DNA of 64,000 bases, taken from contig JACATO010000041.1 in NCBI GenBank assembly GCA_018389105.1, positions 186,001 to 250,000 on the forward strand. The letters are read 5' to 3'. This DNA is from Nautilus pompilius (Eukaryota > Mollusca > Cephalopoda > Nautilida > Nautilidae). This document shows, in pieces, positions 35,801 through 47,900 of this stretch; within the stretch, counting starts at the first letter, position 1; every line of letters starts with the position of its first letter. Below the pieces are notes generated by a model, which had not been told where the DNA came from, did not search any database, and saw only the letters and a list, made by a program, of their open reading frames with translations. The position numbers and the translations under genes were made by a program.

Positions 35801-38800
35801 GGCATATGTTCAGATATTATGTATCAAATTCAGCCTGGAAACTTTTTTATCACAACTCATATATATATTTTTTTTTTTTTTTCTTTCAGCAAAAGCATAG
35901 TTAATGCATGGGATAATCCAATTAGTTAGATTGTGAATTAGTCTATAAATGATTTTAATAACACATGGGCAAGCATCTGTGAGCTTTGTGTTAAAATTAG
36001 TAGACTTTCTGTTATTATTATATTATAAGTATCAAGCTCTGTGTAGATACATAAAAGTCTGCCTAATGCAGCTGCTCTACCTAACATAAACGATACATTT
36101 TTTAAAAATTCGTTGTATGGATAGGTTAAAGAGAATGCAGCTTATGCATAAGTAACTTGCAGCCCATATTTCTTTTTTTTTTAATGTTTGGCACTACAGA
36201 TTCCTTTTCAACAATCTCTACTTGGTTCAGACCACTTTCATTCACTCAGTTACATTTATTTCATTTGTTATGTTGACTCATCTTTTTTATAGTGAAAGCT
36301 AAATGCTTTTTATACTCAGGAATTTAATGTCTAAACTAAGCCAAAAAAGGCTCTGCCTCTGCCTAAAATAAACACTCCTACCGACAATAACTTATATGTA
36401 AACAGAGCAGTTGTCAAATTCAAAACTGAACCAAACTTTTAAACAATTTACATTCATTTAGCATTGAAACATATGATATCTTATTGACTGGAATTCTTGG
36501 GCTACTAACAATTTAAGTGAAATCTCAAATAAACTCTAAAACCAATTCAGTAAATTAAATGAAAGGGAAAAAAACTTACATGAAAACTAGAAATCTTGAG
36601 ACGATCCCTTAATACTTATGTAAAGATGACAAGTTTTTTTACAGGGAAATATCTTTGCTGTCTTGAACAACAGATGGGGTTTTGGACCGAGTGACCTATT
36701 TCTCAAGGTGCAATGAGAATCACCTGACTTCCACACTGGTTTGTGTAACCTCCACTTTCAACCCATGTGTAAATAATATGCTTTTTTTTCAAAGTTGAAA
36801 CAAATATTTGTTGTTAATCACTTAGTGGTGGCTTATGCTAACTATTAGTAATCTGCAGGAAAAAGCAGACATGGAATTTATTAAAATAACCTAAACCATT
36901 TTTTTTAAAGAAGAAAATTGTAATTTTATTTCCTATCCTATCCAGGTGTAAGCTAAAATAAATCATAAAGTGCAAAAGCTATTCAGTACTAATTATTTAA
37001 TTAATTTTACTAGGTTAAAATTATCAGGGTACAATAATGATATATATTAGTATTTTTGTAGAAAGGTTATCAAAGATCTTAATTACATTCAGAACTGGCA
37101 GCAGGACAAGCTTTTAGAGAACCTTAAGATAAGGATATTAAAAAAGTAATTTAGAAAAGGATATAATTATCAATGTTGCATGATTAATTAAAGTAAGAAG
37201 GAAGCAATATTCAAATGATAATTAACTGAGACATTATATGATAGGCTTCAGTTTATTTGAAATAGTTGAAACACCAATGTATTTCAGATAAGCTCCTCTT
37301 AACATGAAGAATTTATGAAAAGTGTGTTAAAGAACCTAAACACAATACACAAGCAGGAAAACCAGCAGTTTACATAACTGTTCAGAGAAAGAAAGCTTAA
37401 CCTGCTTTCATTACTTCTTTGCCATTGCTAATTTCTATATAACTATTCAGAGTGTATCCTGAAATATTGTAAATTAAATATACTTAATTTTCACGAACTG
37501 AAGAATATTTCATTAGGACTATTTTATCGGAAATGAAACAATCAAGAACTCATGTTTGCCTTCATGGCTATTTCTTAAAGACCACATGAGCATTACATGT
37601 GATGTTACCTGACCTGGGATTCACTGACAGTTTATAAGGAGAATTCCTCCATCTAATAAGATTTGTTGCTTTTTTAGAACTCTGCAGTACTTAACCCATA
37701 CCATGGAAATTCCAAAAAATCTCAGCCGTATCATTGAATTTATAATGAAACTGAGACACTTCTATTTCGATTTCAATTTCTCACCCCTGGTGGAGGATCT
37801 AACTTAACACAGTTTTTTAAAAATGTATTGCATGCAAATAAACAAATAAGTCTGGTGCACTTTGCTGAATATGCAGCATGTGAAACTGCTGCCACAAATG
37901 CTGTAGCCACTTTCCAACACTTGAATATTACTAGTTAATGTCAGATAGTACAGTGATTTAAGTAATGGAGAGATCTTTTGACAAAGAATTGTTATTGATT
38001 TTTGCTGGCATGTAGTTTGGTTATCTATCATCAGCAGACTTGAAAAAATGAGCTTAATATATGGTTTTTAAGTTTTTCTAGAATTCAGTACCCAGGCAGT
38101 CGCTATATTAATGCAAACTGTTTATTGTTAATTAAATATTGTATACATTTTTTAAAAAAATGGTCTTTTTTTTTTATGCTGTCACTGGTTCCCATATAAC
38201 AAAACCATTCAGTGGAACATCTGGGACTTATCATAAAAGGTCAAGAGGGCAATTACCAGGGTATGTAACAGCTTCCATGACCTATTCTCCCATTTATTGC
38301 CAGGATGCTGACAAAACTACAGACTTTTATTAAATTAAAGATGACCCTCTTAAAAAAAAAAAAAAAGATAATGATAATACTTGTTTTAAAATGAACCCAA
38401 ATAAAAAATTTATAAATCAGAAAAAATACTTTGCATTGTTAATAAATATATTATAAGAAAGGTAAAATAACAACAAAGAAATGTTGCCATACTCAGTTAT
38501 AATTCCTGTCTAAAATTCTTCCCAAACAACATGGTGATTTTTATTTGTAACAGTATTCATACCGTTAAAACATTAGAAAATAGTTCATTTAATCTATTAA
38601 CCTTATTATCTTTACCATCTTAAAAATTAAGAGATGCTGGCAGAAATCTATGGAAATGAAAACTTGCTCTCAAAGCCTTGTACCAAGAGACATTTTCCTA
38701 AAGAAAGTAATTATTGTTTAGTACATTGAAGTTTTTGATGATCCAGATTAAACCTTGGTGTAATGATGCTTCCCAGTATATGTCATGCTTAGTACAAGCA

Positions 38801-41800
38801 CGTGTTAAATGCATCAAATTTTTAAAAAAAATAATAAAACTGACTTATTTACCTGTTCCTTTACTTTTTAAAATTAAAATGCATCTCAGTTAGATCCCTG
38901 TGTTATTGTTGACATACCAAACTTGGAAGTTTAATTTTTTTTGCTAGTTGCTCAAATCAACTAAAATTCTTCAGTCTCCAAATCATTTAAGTGGAACACC
39001 TTTGCATTATTTTCTAGACTGTCAGCATCCTTAACACGATAAGAATACCAAGCTTATGCATGCTGTAGCTGAGATTAACCCAAAACTGAATAAAACAAAC
39101 AAAGGCATATGAATTCCTAGTATCTTCAATTTAATAATTCTGTTTAATGAGAGACCAGAGATTTACAAACATAAGCTAGTAGAATTGTTTTACATTTGGT
39201 GGAACTTTCTGTTGAGGTGATGCAGCAGCAGGTTTTAGAAAACTAAGCTGCTTTTCATCTAATCTGAAACATACAGGGGGGAGAAGGATCTGTAGAAATA
39301 ATCCATCAGCTATTTCCTGTTCAGTACAACCCACTAATTTTCTCGATGCCGAATAATAACAGATTGCCCATAGCAGTCCACTGACAGACCTACAGGATGC
39401 AGGTAAGTGCTTTAGTGATGCAGGTGATATTCATATAATCGCTGCCATGACATATTTAAAACCATCATTTCGCCACACTCTACATCACTAACTGTATATC
39501 AGGGAGACAGCTGCATGACATACTTCATTGCTAATTAAAATGCTTCCAAATCTCTGTAAACTACAAAATAGCTCAGTATTTTTGCAGACCAACATAATTT
39601 TAAATATTGAAATGTCATATTTTTTATAAACTTTAAAAAAAAAAGAAGAAAATCTTTATTTTAATTATTTTATTAATTTTTTTAAGTTTTACTTTTCTGG
39701 AATAGCCTGGCAATAATTTATTTTCTTTAAACAGATTTTAACAAATATTGTTTTCAGAGGTTAAAGAATCGTCTAATTGCGGGAAAGGAAACTCACTGGC
39801 TCTCAGCAGAATAAAAGCTTATTAAAATCCTTAACCAATCTGTACATCTCTTTGTTCTATGAAATATTCTTTATACTTGAAATAAAATGATATTGAACTT
39901 ATATTTTAATCATCAAGTGTTTTAGTATTGTAGTTCAGGACACTGCAAAGCATTTTGTTTATTCCCATTCAGTCTGTATCGAGTTATTGACATAGACAGA
40001 CAGCCTGGAGCCCAATTAGTCTATTTCTCATTTCTGTTACACCATGCAAATATGGAAGTTCTTGGCAGCTGAGTACTTGAGAACATTTCATAATTAAAGT
40101 TGGCCTAGCTACATTATTAGTGAATGTTCAGAATTCAATTTTGCTTCTTTAAAAAAAAAGGAACGGATTGGCAGTGGGTAAAACAGTAAAATAAACATCA
40201 CTGGTATGTAAGCATGTGGAAGTAAAGTGTAAAACAGCCTATAACACTGGAACACATTAGTCTCTGCTCCACACTTGTTACTCATAATAATATGATACAA
40301 CAAACAAAGCTTTCTTTTGATCAGCTACAAATGAGCACATTCTGACTACACATTAATTAACTGCTTCATGCTTCTCTTCCATTTACTCCTGATAATAGCT
40401 GGCTTTTTTGTGAATGCACTGCTATTCACCATTCTTCATCTTGTTAAACCTTGTGCTGACCTTCGAGATCCAAGGAGGCCTCACAGCAGCGAGCTAGGTG
40501 TGGGTATCAGTCTTGGCAACCAAGCAATTTACCTAGACATGGTTGGTGACTTGAAAAACCTTGCTAGAACTCTTTATTTTTGGATGTGCAAAGAAACCCA
40601 TGTGGCTGGCTGGCTGGTAAAGAGCAAAAAGGAATCACACCAGGGAGGTAACTAAACAGCTGGTCTCAACCATGGTGCATGGCAGTTGAGTAGTATACTA
40701 CTGGCTGCCCACTCAACATTCTCAGTATCCTTTGTACTTTGTGCTTTAGCTATCAGGAAGAAGAATGCTATAATTAAAGATTATTTAACCCCAAATCAAA
40801 TCAATATGTCTGCTAAAATGTCTTTTTTTTTTTCAAAACTAGTCATACCTCACCTAAATTTTTATACTCTATAGTAAATCATTGTTCAAACTGTTAACGT
40901 TTTATTTGACTATTTGTTAGTAATAAATCTAAACAGATAAATTGAAAAAGCTAGTGAAACCTAAAAAAATAAGACACCAAAAAGTGATGCAAAATATGTT
41001 CTTGTAAGGAGACTGTTGAGACTGTGTAGCTTCAATATGCTGTGAAGCATTAAAATAACTGTGCCACTGTTCCTGTATGTCTCTCGTTGTAGCAAATTAT
41101 GCATTTTAATTATCATGATATATTATAACACACCCCTACTTGAAATAAGAGGGAAAGTCGATCTCCAACTACTTAACCTAAAGCAAATTCCCCTAAATGC
41201 ATCTGAGAACCTAGTTCTCATTAACTTTTAATGTCAGTATTTTGTAGCTGATGTGTGCTGCTAAGGCTGAATATACACCACCATTTCTTTAATAAGAGAA
41301 TTTTAAAAAAAATGTATGTTCTCTTAAAATTTGTGAGGTATGAAATGATATAGTAACATAGGACAAGGTTACAGCATACTTAAAGTGTTCCTGCACCACC
41401 CACATGGGAATTCAAAATTCAAACCATCACTAGTTGTTACATTTTTTATTATACTACCATAACGAGAGCAATTTTTTCTAAAATATATATTAAAAGAAGG
41501 AAAAATAAGAATCCTCATTTAAAAGTTAATGTACTGGGTAACATCAAAGTTACTTCCTTCATTCCTTTGTTAATGGAAAAAAGTTTATCACAGACAAGAG
41601 ATCATGGAGAACACATTCCTAGAGTCTGCCACTGCACAATGCCGCCTCTATATTTTGTACCTGTGTATATGAGCGCGCACAGCTGTGAGATGAGTCAGTT
41701 GGCCTGTAAACAATTTCTTTCCAAGATTGCAGTGTTTGCTGAAGTTTTCTATAGCAATAAATGTAATGCTGCTGATTTCTGATTACAAGGCTGGAAAAGA

Positions 41801-43229
41801 ATGGCATACCCTAAGTGTCTGCAGATTATTGCTAATCTTAAGACCTGCATTCAGCGGTGCATGGCTGCCATGCACAGTAGTTAGCTGCGCATGGCTACAT
41901 ACTACATGTTACGACATTTGGAACCTGTTACTGAAAATGGCAGCAGACACCCTAATACTGCTTACTGTAATGAGTTAGACCACTTCAGCAAAATGCTTAA
42001 AAGTTTTTTTTCAAAAAATTGGTGTTGGTAACTGGATATTTTACTGTTGTTTTTTCTGTCACAGTTACACATCGATTCAGAAGAAACCCATTTTTGAAAG
42101 GGGTGCAATCATCTCAGCATTAGGCAAACTCTGGGCCCATTGTGCACGCACATGCACATGTGTTGTAGTTCTGCGGTTTACATGCTACTGGAAGTGATGG
42201 GAGTAACTTTATGGTTGGTAGATACAAGTGTTTGCATACAAATATATACTTTGCATCATTTCAGTAATAACAAAAATGATATTTTTTAAAAATGTCTGAA
42301 AACACATCAATTTTAAAAAGCTCAAATGATGAAAATGGTTTCATAGAGTATTGGTATTGTGAATAGTCAGCTGTGTCAGCATTAAAACAGACAGATTTCA
42401 TCTGTTAAACTACTTTCATTTTTTCATTTAAGTCTAGTTATTCCTGTTTCACATTCTTAAATAATTTTATCAAATTTTAGCTGTATTTGTCATAACAGAA
42501 AACAAAAAAAAATTGTTATTGATACAATAAAGAAAAGTTTTTTAAAAGTTTGTAGCAGTTCAACATCTTGTTCTACTTACTTTTTGATGCAGATACTGAG
42601 TTTTTCCACAGCTTTTTCTTCATTTTTTGCCTTCCTTCATATTTAACACGTACTTGTGTAGACACACTAATCCCAACAAGTCTGTTTGCATTTTTTAACA
42701 AGTCTTTCAGATAACTTATTTTTTTAACATTTATCTCAACATCATCTTCATGATTCTGTTTGGTAGTTGTCTTGTGATAAGAAGTAGTCAAGGTTTTTGA
42801 CATGTTTTTAGTCTCTGCTTCCGACTTCTGAAATTTGGACTGAGCATCACTGACTGAACAAGCTTTGCCATTAACAATTATCCGGTCTAGTGACTGGATG
42901 ATGTGCTGTGCCACATTCTGACACTTCAGGCTGGTTCGTCTGGCATCAATAGTCTGAAGATCTGGGATGTAGACAAGATCAAATTGAAGACTGGTAATAT
43001 TGGTGTCTTTCAGAGATAGTATTGAGTACCCAGAGTGCTTTAGTCGAAACTGGAGCAAAGTAAGATGCCTTCCATCACAGTTGATTACCTGGATCTCTGA
43101 CTTGAGTTCACACACATCTTCCACATAGGATACTCCAATAACAACCAGGGGTAGAAATATCAAGCCCAAGAGATCTGCAGTCATTGCGATCTGTCCCCTC
43201 ACTGAGACATGAGATGTCTTCTCTCCCAA
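29864..43229 (-). CDS. Type I membrane protein with short LRR-like ectodomain
   Basis: Two exons, 43229-42581 and 30054-29864, join in exact phase (649 + 191 nt) to give 279 aa. An internal Met at residue 16 (43184) starts a better signal peptide (MTADLLGLIFLPLVVIGVSY) and may be the true start. The ectodomain has CELKSEIQVINC, ILSLKDTNITSL, IPDLQTIDARRTSLKC and a last Cys in GKAC. These resemble one or two leucine-rich units with cysteine caps. A Ser/Thr-rich linker and a Lys-rich juxtamembrane region follow. The membrane helix is at about residues 224-248 (GIIAGFGSLSTVSFILSIVAF), then a stop-transfer RRNRKGK and a short proline-bearing tail ending TVIL. I know no named family for it. Its role is unknown; adhesion or receptor function is only suggested by layout. 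Extra exons in the 12.5 kb intron cannot be excluded. Confidence 0.72.
32846..34345 (-). mobile_element. Broken Tigger/pogo-type transposase (TIGD/jerky-like)
   Basis: The frame starts near 34333 (MSTESQKRKSYTIAEKL), the CENP-B-like DNA-binding start. It later reads RLTVLLCCNKTG and FHWKI with KPCCF-type sequence (family form LTVLLxxNxxGxxKLxxLxIGKxxxPRCFK) near 33700-33630. DDEILATVTYLNLQD closes the end near 32900. Many stops and frameshifts break it. It is a different lineage from the element at 57990. It lies in the long intron of the membrane-protein gene, same orientation as the host gene. Confidence 0.65.
34860..35780 (-). mobile_element. Broken mariner transposase
   Basis: In order on the minus strand it has KIHQML and YKWFSQFRYGRT (family FEWHKRFKDGR) near 35600. 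VCQDLKKWSANNPEFLQNIT (VCQDLLxRxxxDPxFLxRIIT) lies near 35330. LVGNIILIRTKKAEQVRLKV and KTVLIVFFDHEGIV lie near 35180. NYIPVIVHLKYSPNFAPCDS (NNIPVLxHPPYSPDLAPCDF) is near 34900. Frames shift and stops occur, so it is inactive. Confidence 0.8.
35781..42572. other. Intron of the membrane-protein gene, no further features
   Basis: AT-rich intronic DNA with poly-A/T tracts (for example 35868-35882 and 38353-38366). No conserved exon, RNA gene or recognisable transposase was found. The 95-aa frame at 40368-40655 has a hydrophobic start but no family resemblance and no supporting splice sites that I could defend. Confidence 0.5.
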
Positions 43230-44964
43230 GTCGTGGCTGTTATTTAAACACTACACCACAGGAAAACCACAACATGCCACTGGTCTTCAAGTGCCCATTT
43301 CCGACACGTTCTAATAAACCCACCCACCAAAGATCGTGTGTGCCATTACAAGCAAAAACTTATTTTGTCAAAATCTCTGAAAAACAAAATACTTATATTT
43401 GTTGAAATCTCTATTATTATTGTATCTGAATTTATCCTGTCCTTTTATTTAAAAAAAAAGAATCATGATGCTTTACCAAAATAAAATCTATATTTTTCAA
43501 GAATCCCATCTAATAACTGCTTTTAAAATTATTTAAACAAGGAGACTTTGAAGATGTCAGAATATTTCTTTAGTTATGAGGATATGACTACATCACTTTG
43601 GTCATATCTCGACGGAAATGTTTTCCCATTAAGTGCAAATCAAGATACTGAAAAAGGTTTATCCTCTAGGATTTTTTTCAGAAACCCATTTACATCAGAG
43701 ACACTTGAAAGCAGATCTAATAACTGGCATTATGAAGGTCAGCATATGAGCACTGCATTCAATAAATACGTTTATTAATTCAAAAATAGAAGTTAGTTTC
43801 ATAATTATAAATCAACTAAACTGGCTGCAAAGCCTGGTGAGATAAGATATGTTCTTAGTAACTCTATCGCAGTGACTTCCTGCCTTAAGGGTCCTAGACA
43901 AATTGTGAAACGCACACGCATCCGAGTTATTGTAAATTCTTTTTGAATGAACTTACGGTGGATTTTGTTACCAAATTACTTATCCAGGTTTAACAAAATT
44001 CAATGTGTCTCGATTTCCCCCCCCCCTGAGGAAAATAAATCTTCCACTTCTCTCATTATCATTGTACTCAACGAAACCATATTTTTAATAGCCTGAAGCG
44101 ATTGTAGAAAATACGAGACCAGATGTACGCCCATGTTCCTAACCTCACCATTTTGTTTATTTGTTATTACTTTTTAAAATTTTATTTAAAAATTTTTTTT
44201 TTTGGAATAAATAATTAATTATTACAAACAAAATAACACAAGAGTTTTCAATGATTACCACCCTTTACCCATAACGTGAATTGCTCATATTTTATTTATT
44301 TATTGCAATGGTAGTTGTCAAATATCTACTAATTCTGGCTTTAAATAAAACAAAAAATGTACATTTAAAAAATAATAATAATAATAAAAGAGAACTATTT
44401 GTTTTCCTGACAACAGTGAAGATATAAAATTAAAATCCAAATAGAACGAAAACGACGTTCATCGTTTGTCAGGGGAGGTAAGAAAGGCAAAGTGAACAAA
44501 ATAGACACAAACCACGAAGGGAAAAGAAAAAAAAAGGCAGCAAACAGAAGTAGACAAAATATTTATAGAATTATCTCCTATGTTCGCCCCCCCCCTCATT
44601 TCAAATTATTCGATTTCTAGTGTCCGAGTGTTTGCCCGTGTAAATCAGTAAATTAGATCCTGTTTCTAGACGTTTTAAACGGGAAAGAACAGAACAGATG
44701 CTGATTATTGTGTAATAAAAAGGAATAGCAATGGAACTAGACGGAAATGATGCTGCGGCAATAGATTCGGTGCGGATGATGCCCCCCCCCCCGGCCGAGG
44801 ACGTCCACTCTAAACGTTGGATGCCGGAGAAAGGAGACGGCTTTGAAAATGCCCGCTTCCTCCACCTCTTGTTTTTTTTTTGTTTTTTTTTTTCCGGCCG
44901 CAGTGACCAGTGGCGCCACCCAGTGAGTCCTCGAGAGTTGCGGGGCCTGCTTTCCTTTCTTAAA
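43230..44964. other. Divergent intergenic region between membrane-protein gene and PRDX5
   Basis: The two genes point away from each other across 1.7 kb. The right half (about 44600-45000) is richer in GC and CpG and presumably carries the PRDX5 promoter. Poly-C runs occur at 44017-44027 and 44586-44594. Open frames here on both strands look like chance frames of the GC-richer DNA. Confidence 0.45.
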
Positions 44965-47900
44965 ATGGCGTCTTCCTTACGTTTATTTTGTCCGAAAAAG
45001 TCGTCGCGTAGTTGGAGTGTATTACTGCAAATTAGACGATCTATAAAGGTAGTGTTTAATAACCGAAGTTTTAACGGGCTTTTTGATCGGGATATTTCCG
45101 CACGTCCTTCGAGCAAAAATCGCTATGTAGTCATCGTTGTGGTCAAATCCGATGTCAATATGAACAGCAATTTCATCCATTTTTAGCTTATCGTTCGTTT
45201 TGCTTTCTGTAACGTCTTGGTTTTTTCTCTTTGCCATTCGTTCAGAAAACTTCCTACATAATGAGAAAGTATCCTTCGTCTGCTTTAAGCGCCTCGGACA
45301 GCGGTAAATGAATAACTTCCAGTCTTATTTTGGAGGTAAATTGCTCGATGTCAGGATGGGGGGGGAAGGGGAGCTAACTCGGTAGTTCGTCAGTTTTGAT
45401 AGATTAGGAAGTACATCGCGGTTGCTATAATTTGTTTTCTGTTATTTTGTGGTTTTTACAGTTTTTTTTTTTTAAATCATATTGAAAGTCTCTTTTCAGA
45501 AGAAGTCTAACTGTACGAATTTCTCAATATTTACAAAGAATTTAGTTTTACAAAACAACCTTCCAATTGTTCAAGCAAAAAAATTTGTATTACTTGTTCT
45601 GTGTATTTTTCAGATGTAAAATTTTCCTCCACAGATAAACAGGTTTGACTTAAAAACGAAAACTAGTTACATTTTGTTAGCAAATAGTCTCTTTAATTAC
45701 TAGAATTTTGATGAGAATTCTTCTAAAATGTTTAAACAGAACAAAATTCGAGTAGATCTTCAAATTTCTTGTAAATATTGACAATTTGATAAAAATCTTT
45801 GATTAGAAAATTAGTAAATGTAAAGCTAAAATTATTCTAACATTATATTGCATTGTTTGATAATTGTTGATATACATTTTTTTTACCTTTGGCCAGTATT
45901 TTACAAAGGAATGACTAATTGGTTTTCCTTTCATCATTAAAAAATCTGATTTGTAATAAGCATTTAGTTAAACAGTACAATTTCAACCATATTAAAAGTT
46001 TAGTAATGTTTAAACTAATCTGGAAAATTTTGTTTGTTTTTCATTTAAAGATTTTCTCTATAAACAGAGATAAGGCATATATGTAGATCACAGCTATGAA
46101 AAATTTGTGCTGCTGTTGAAAAAAATAAGGTTATGCAATTAATATTTATTTATTGGTGTTTTAGTGATGGTTAAATTTTAAATAGAAATTATCAAAATCA
46201 TATATTAATAAATAGTCCAAACTAAAAAAAAAAAAGAAGCCAATCAGCCTTTACTAAATAATAATTTAATTCTAAATAGGTATACCTTTATTTAACAAAT
46301 TTAAAGAATATTGGAATGGAGTATTTAATTTTGAAATCCTCTCTAATTTAATTCTTTAACTTTGTCAGTTTCTGTATTTTACCAACAAAAAAAATATTTA
46401 AATGTATAATTTCATTTAAGACCATTAAAGGGGAAAAAAATGAAGAGGTGTAATTTCTTGTGAATTCTCTCTAAATATTATGTTTGTTATCTTATTACAG
46501 ATTGGTGATAAACTACCAGATGTTAAGTTATATGAACACTCTCCTGACAACTTTATTAACATTGCTGATTTGTATAGAGGGAAGAAAGGTGTACTGTTTT
46601 CTGTAGTTGGTGCATTTACACCTGGTTGCTCTCAGGTAGTAATCTTTATAGTTTGATATGTTTTCCTATGCTTTTTTAAAATCTATTTTTACTGTGATAA
46701 GGTAGGCTGATATAAATTTCATATAGTATAATTACTTTTATGGTTACTGTCTTTTCCAAGATAAGATTAGAAAGATGCTAAATTTTTATGAAAGAGTTTT
46801 GATTTATTACAGTGGGTATTATGATAGGCTAAAACTATTATTTATATGCATTGTAACAACCTTTAGTGTACACGGATGAGCATTTCAATAAGAAAATTGA
46901 GAGTCAGGTCCAAGAGTAAATTTAAACCTATTCATTGTTATCTGTCAACTGAATTTATACCCAGAAGCCTACATTACTCACTTAACATATACTGTGTCTA
47001 TGAATGATGCTTTATCTTGTGGTGCATTATTCTTAGAAAAATTAGTAAATTAGATAGCAGGTTCTAATAAGGGAACTTTCTAACATTCAAATAATTCTTT
47101 ATATGTAATTAATTAATTTTTTCTTGTAATTTAGTAATTATTTTAGTATTTAAAAAAAAAACTGTTTAATACTTCACTTTGTTTATTTAGACAAAACCCA
47201 TTTATTTACTGTTGTACTCTTCCGTTCTAAGATAAATATAATAGTATTTTAACTGTACAGTTTAAATTTATCTTTCAGGCTCACATTCCACAGTATATCA
47301 ACAATTATGATCAATTTAAGGTTAGTACTTTGGTTGGTTTATGCATTTTGGTTTTTTTTTTACTAATCAAAATTTGATTTTTAAAAGTTGGCTGGCTTTT
47401 TTTTTTTTTTTATAATGTTTTTAGCTTTCTAGTTTTTCTTGATTATTCAACAAAACAGATTATCACCTTCATACTTAAAAAGGAATAAAAAGAAATCTGC
47501 TCCAAAGATCACTTTGTTTGATTAGCTACTCTGGTTTTGCAGTGGAGAGAAAAATTAATTTTTTTCCAGCTTTCTTTTGTGCCTATTCTCTCCCACCATC
47601 TATCTTTAATAACATGATCTGTAACATTACTGTATTTAAAAAGTTGAGTTTGTGTTTTTATTACTGATTACAGGGAAAAGACAAATTTTAAAATCTAGTA
47701 TAATGCGATAAGCTATTTAGTATATTTATTTGGAGGTAGATAGTTAGTGGTGTGTTATTAATATAGTTAATAAATGTCTGAATTTTTAGTCTTTAATAAT
47801 GTCTATTAAAAAACTATAACTGCCTCAGTGTTTAAGGAATCTTTACAAAATTTAATAAACCATTAAACACAAAAATTAAAGTTTTTACTATATAAGAACT

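Noticed and set aside
40368..40655. 95-aa frame with a hydrophobic start
   Set aside because: No family resemblance and no convincing splice sites; it could be a repeat fragment but nothing supports a gene.
44601..45116. 171-aa minus-strand frame overlapping PRDX5 exon 1
   Set aside because: Low-complexity Lys/Arg-rich translation of homopolymer-containing DNA, antisense to a secure exon.
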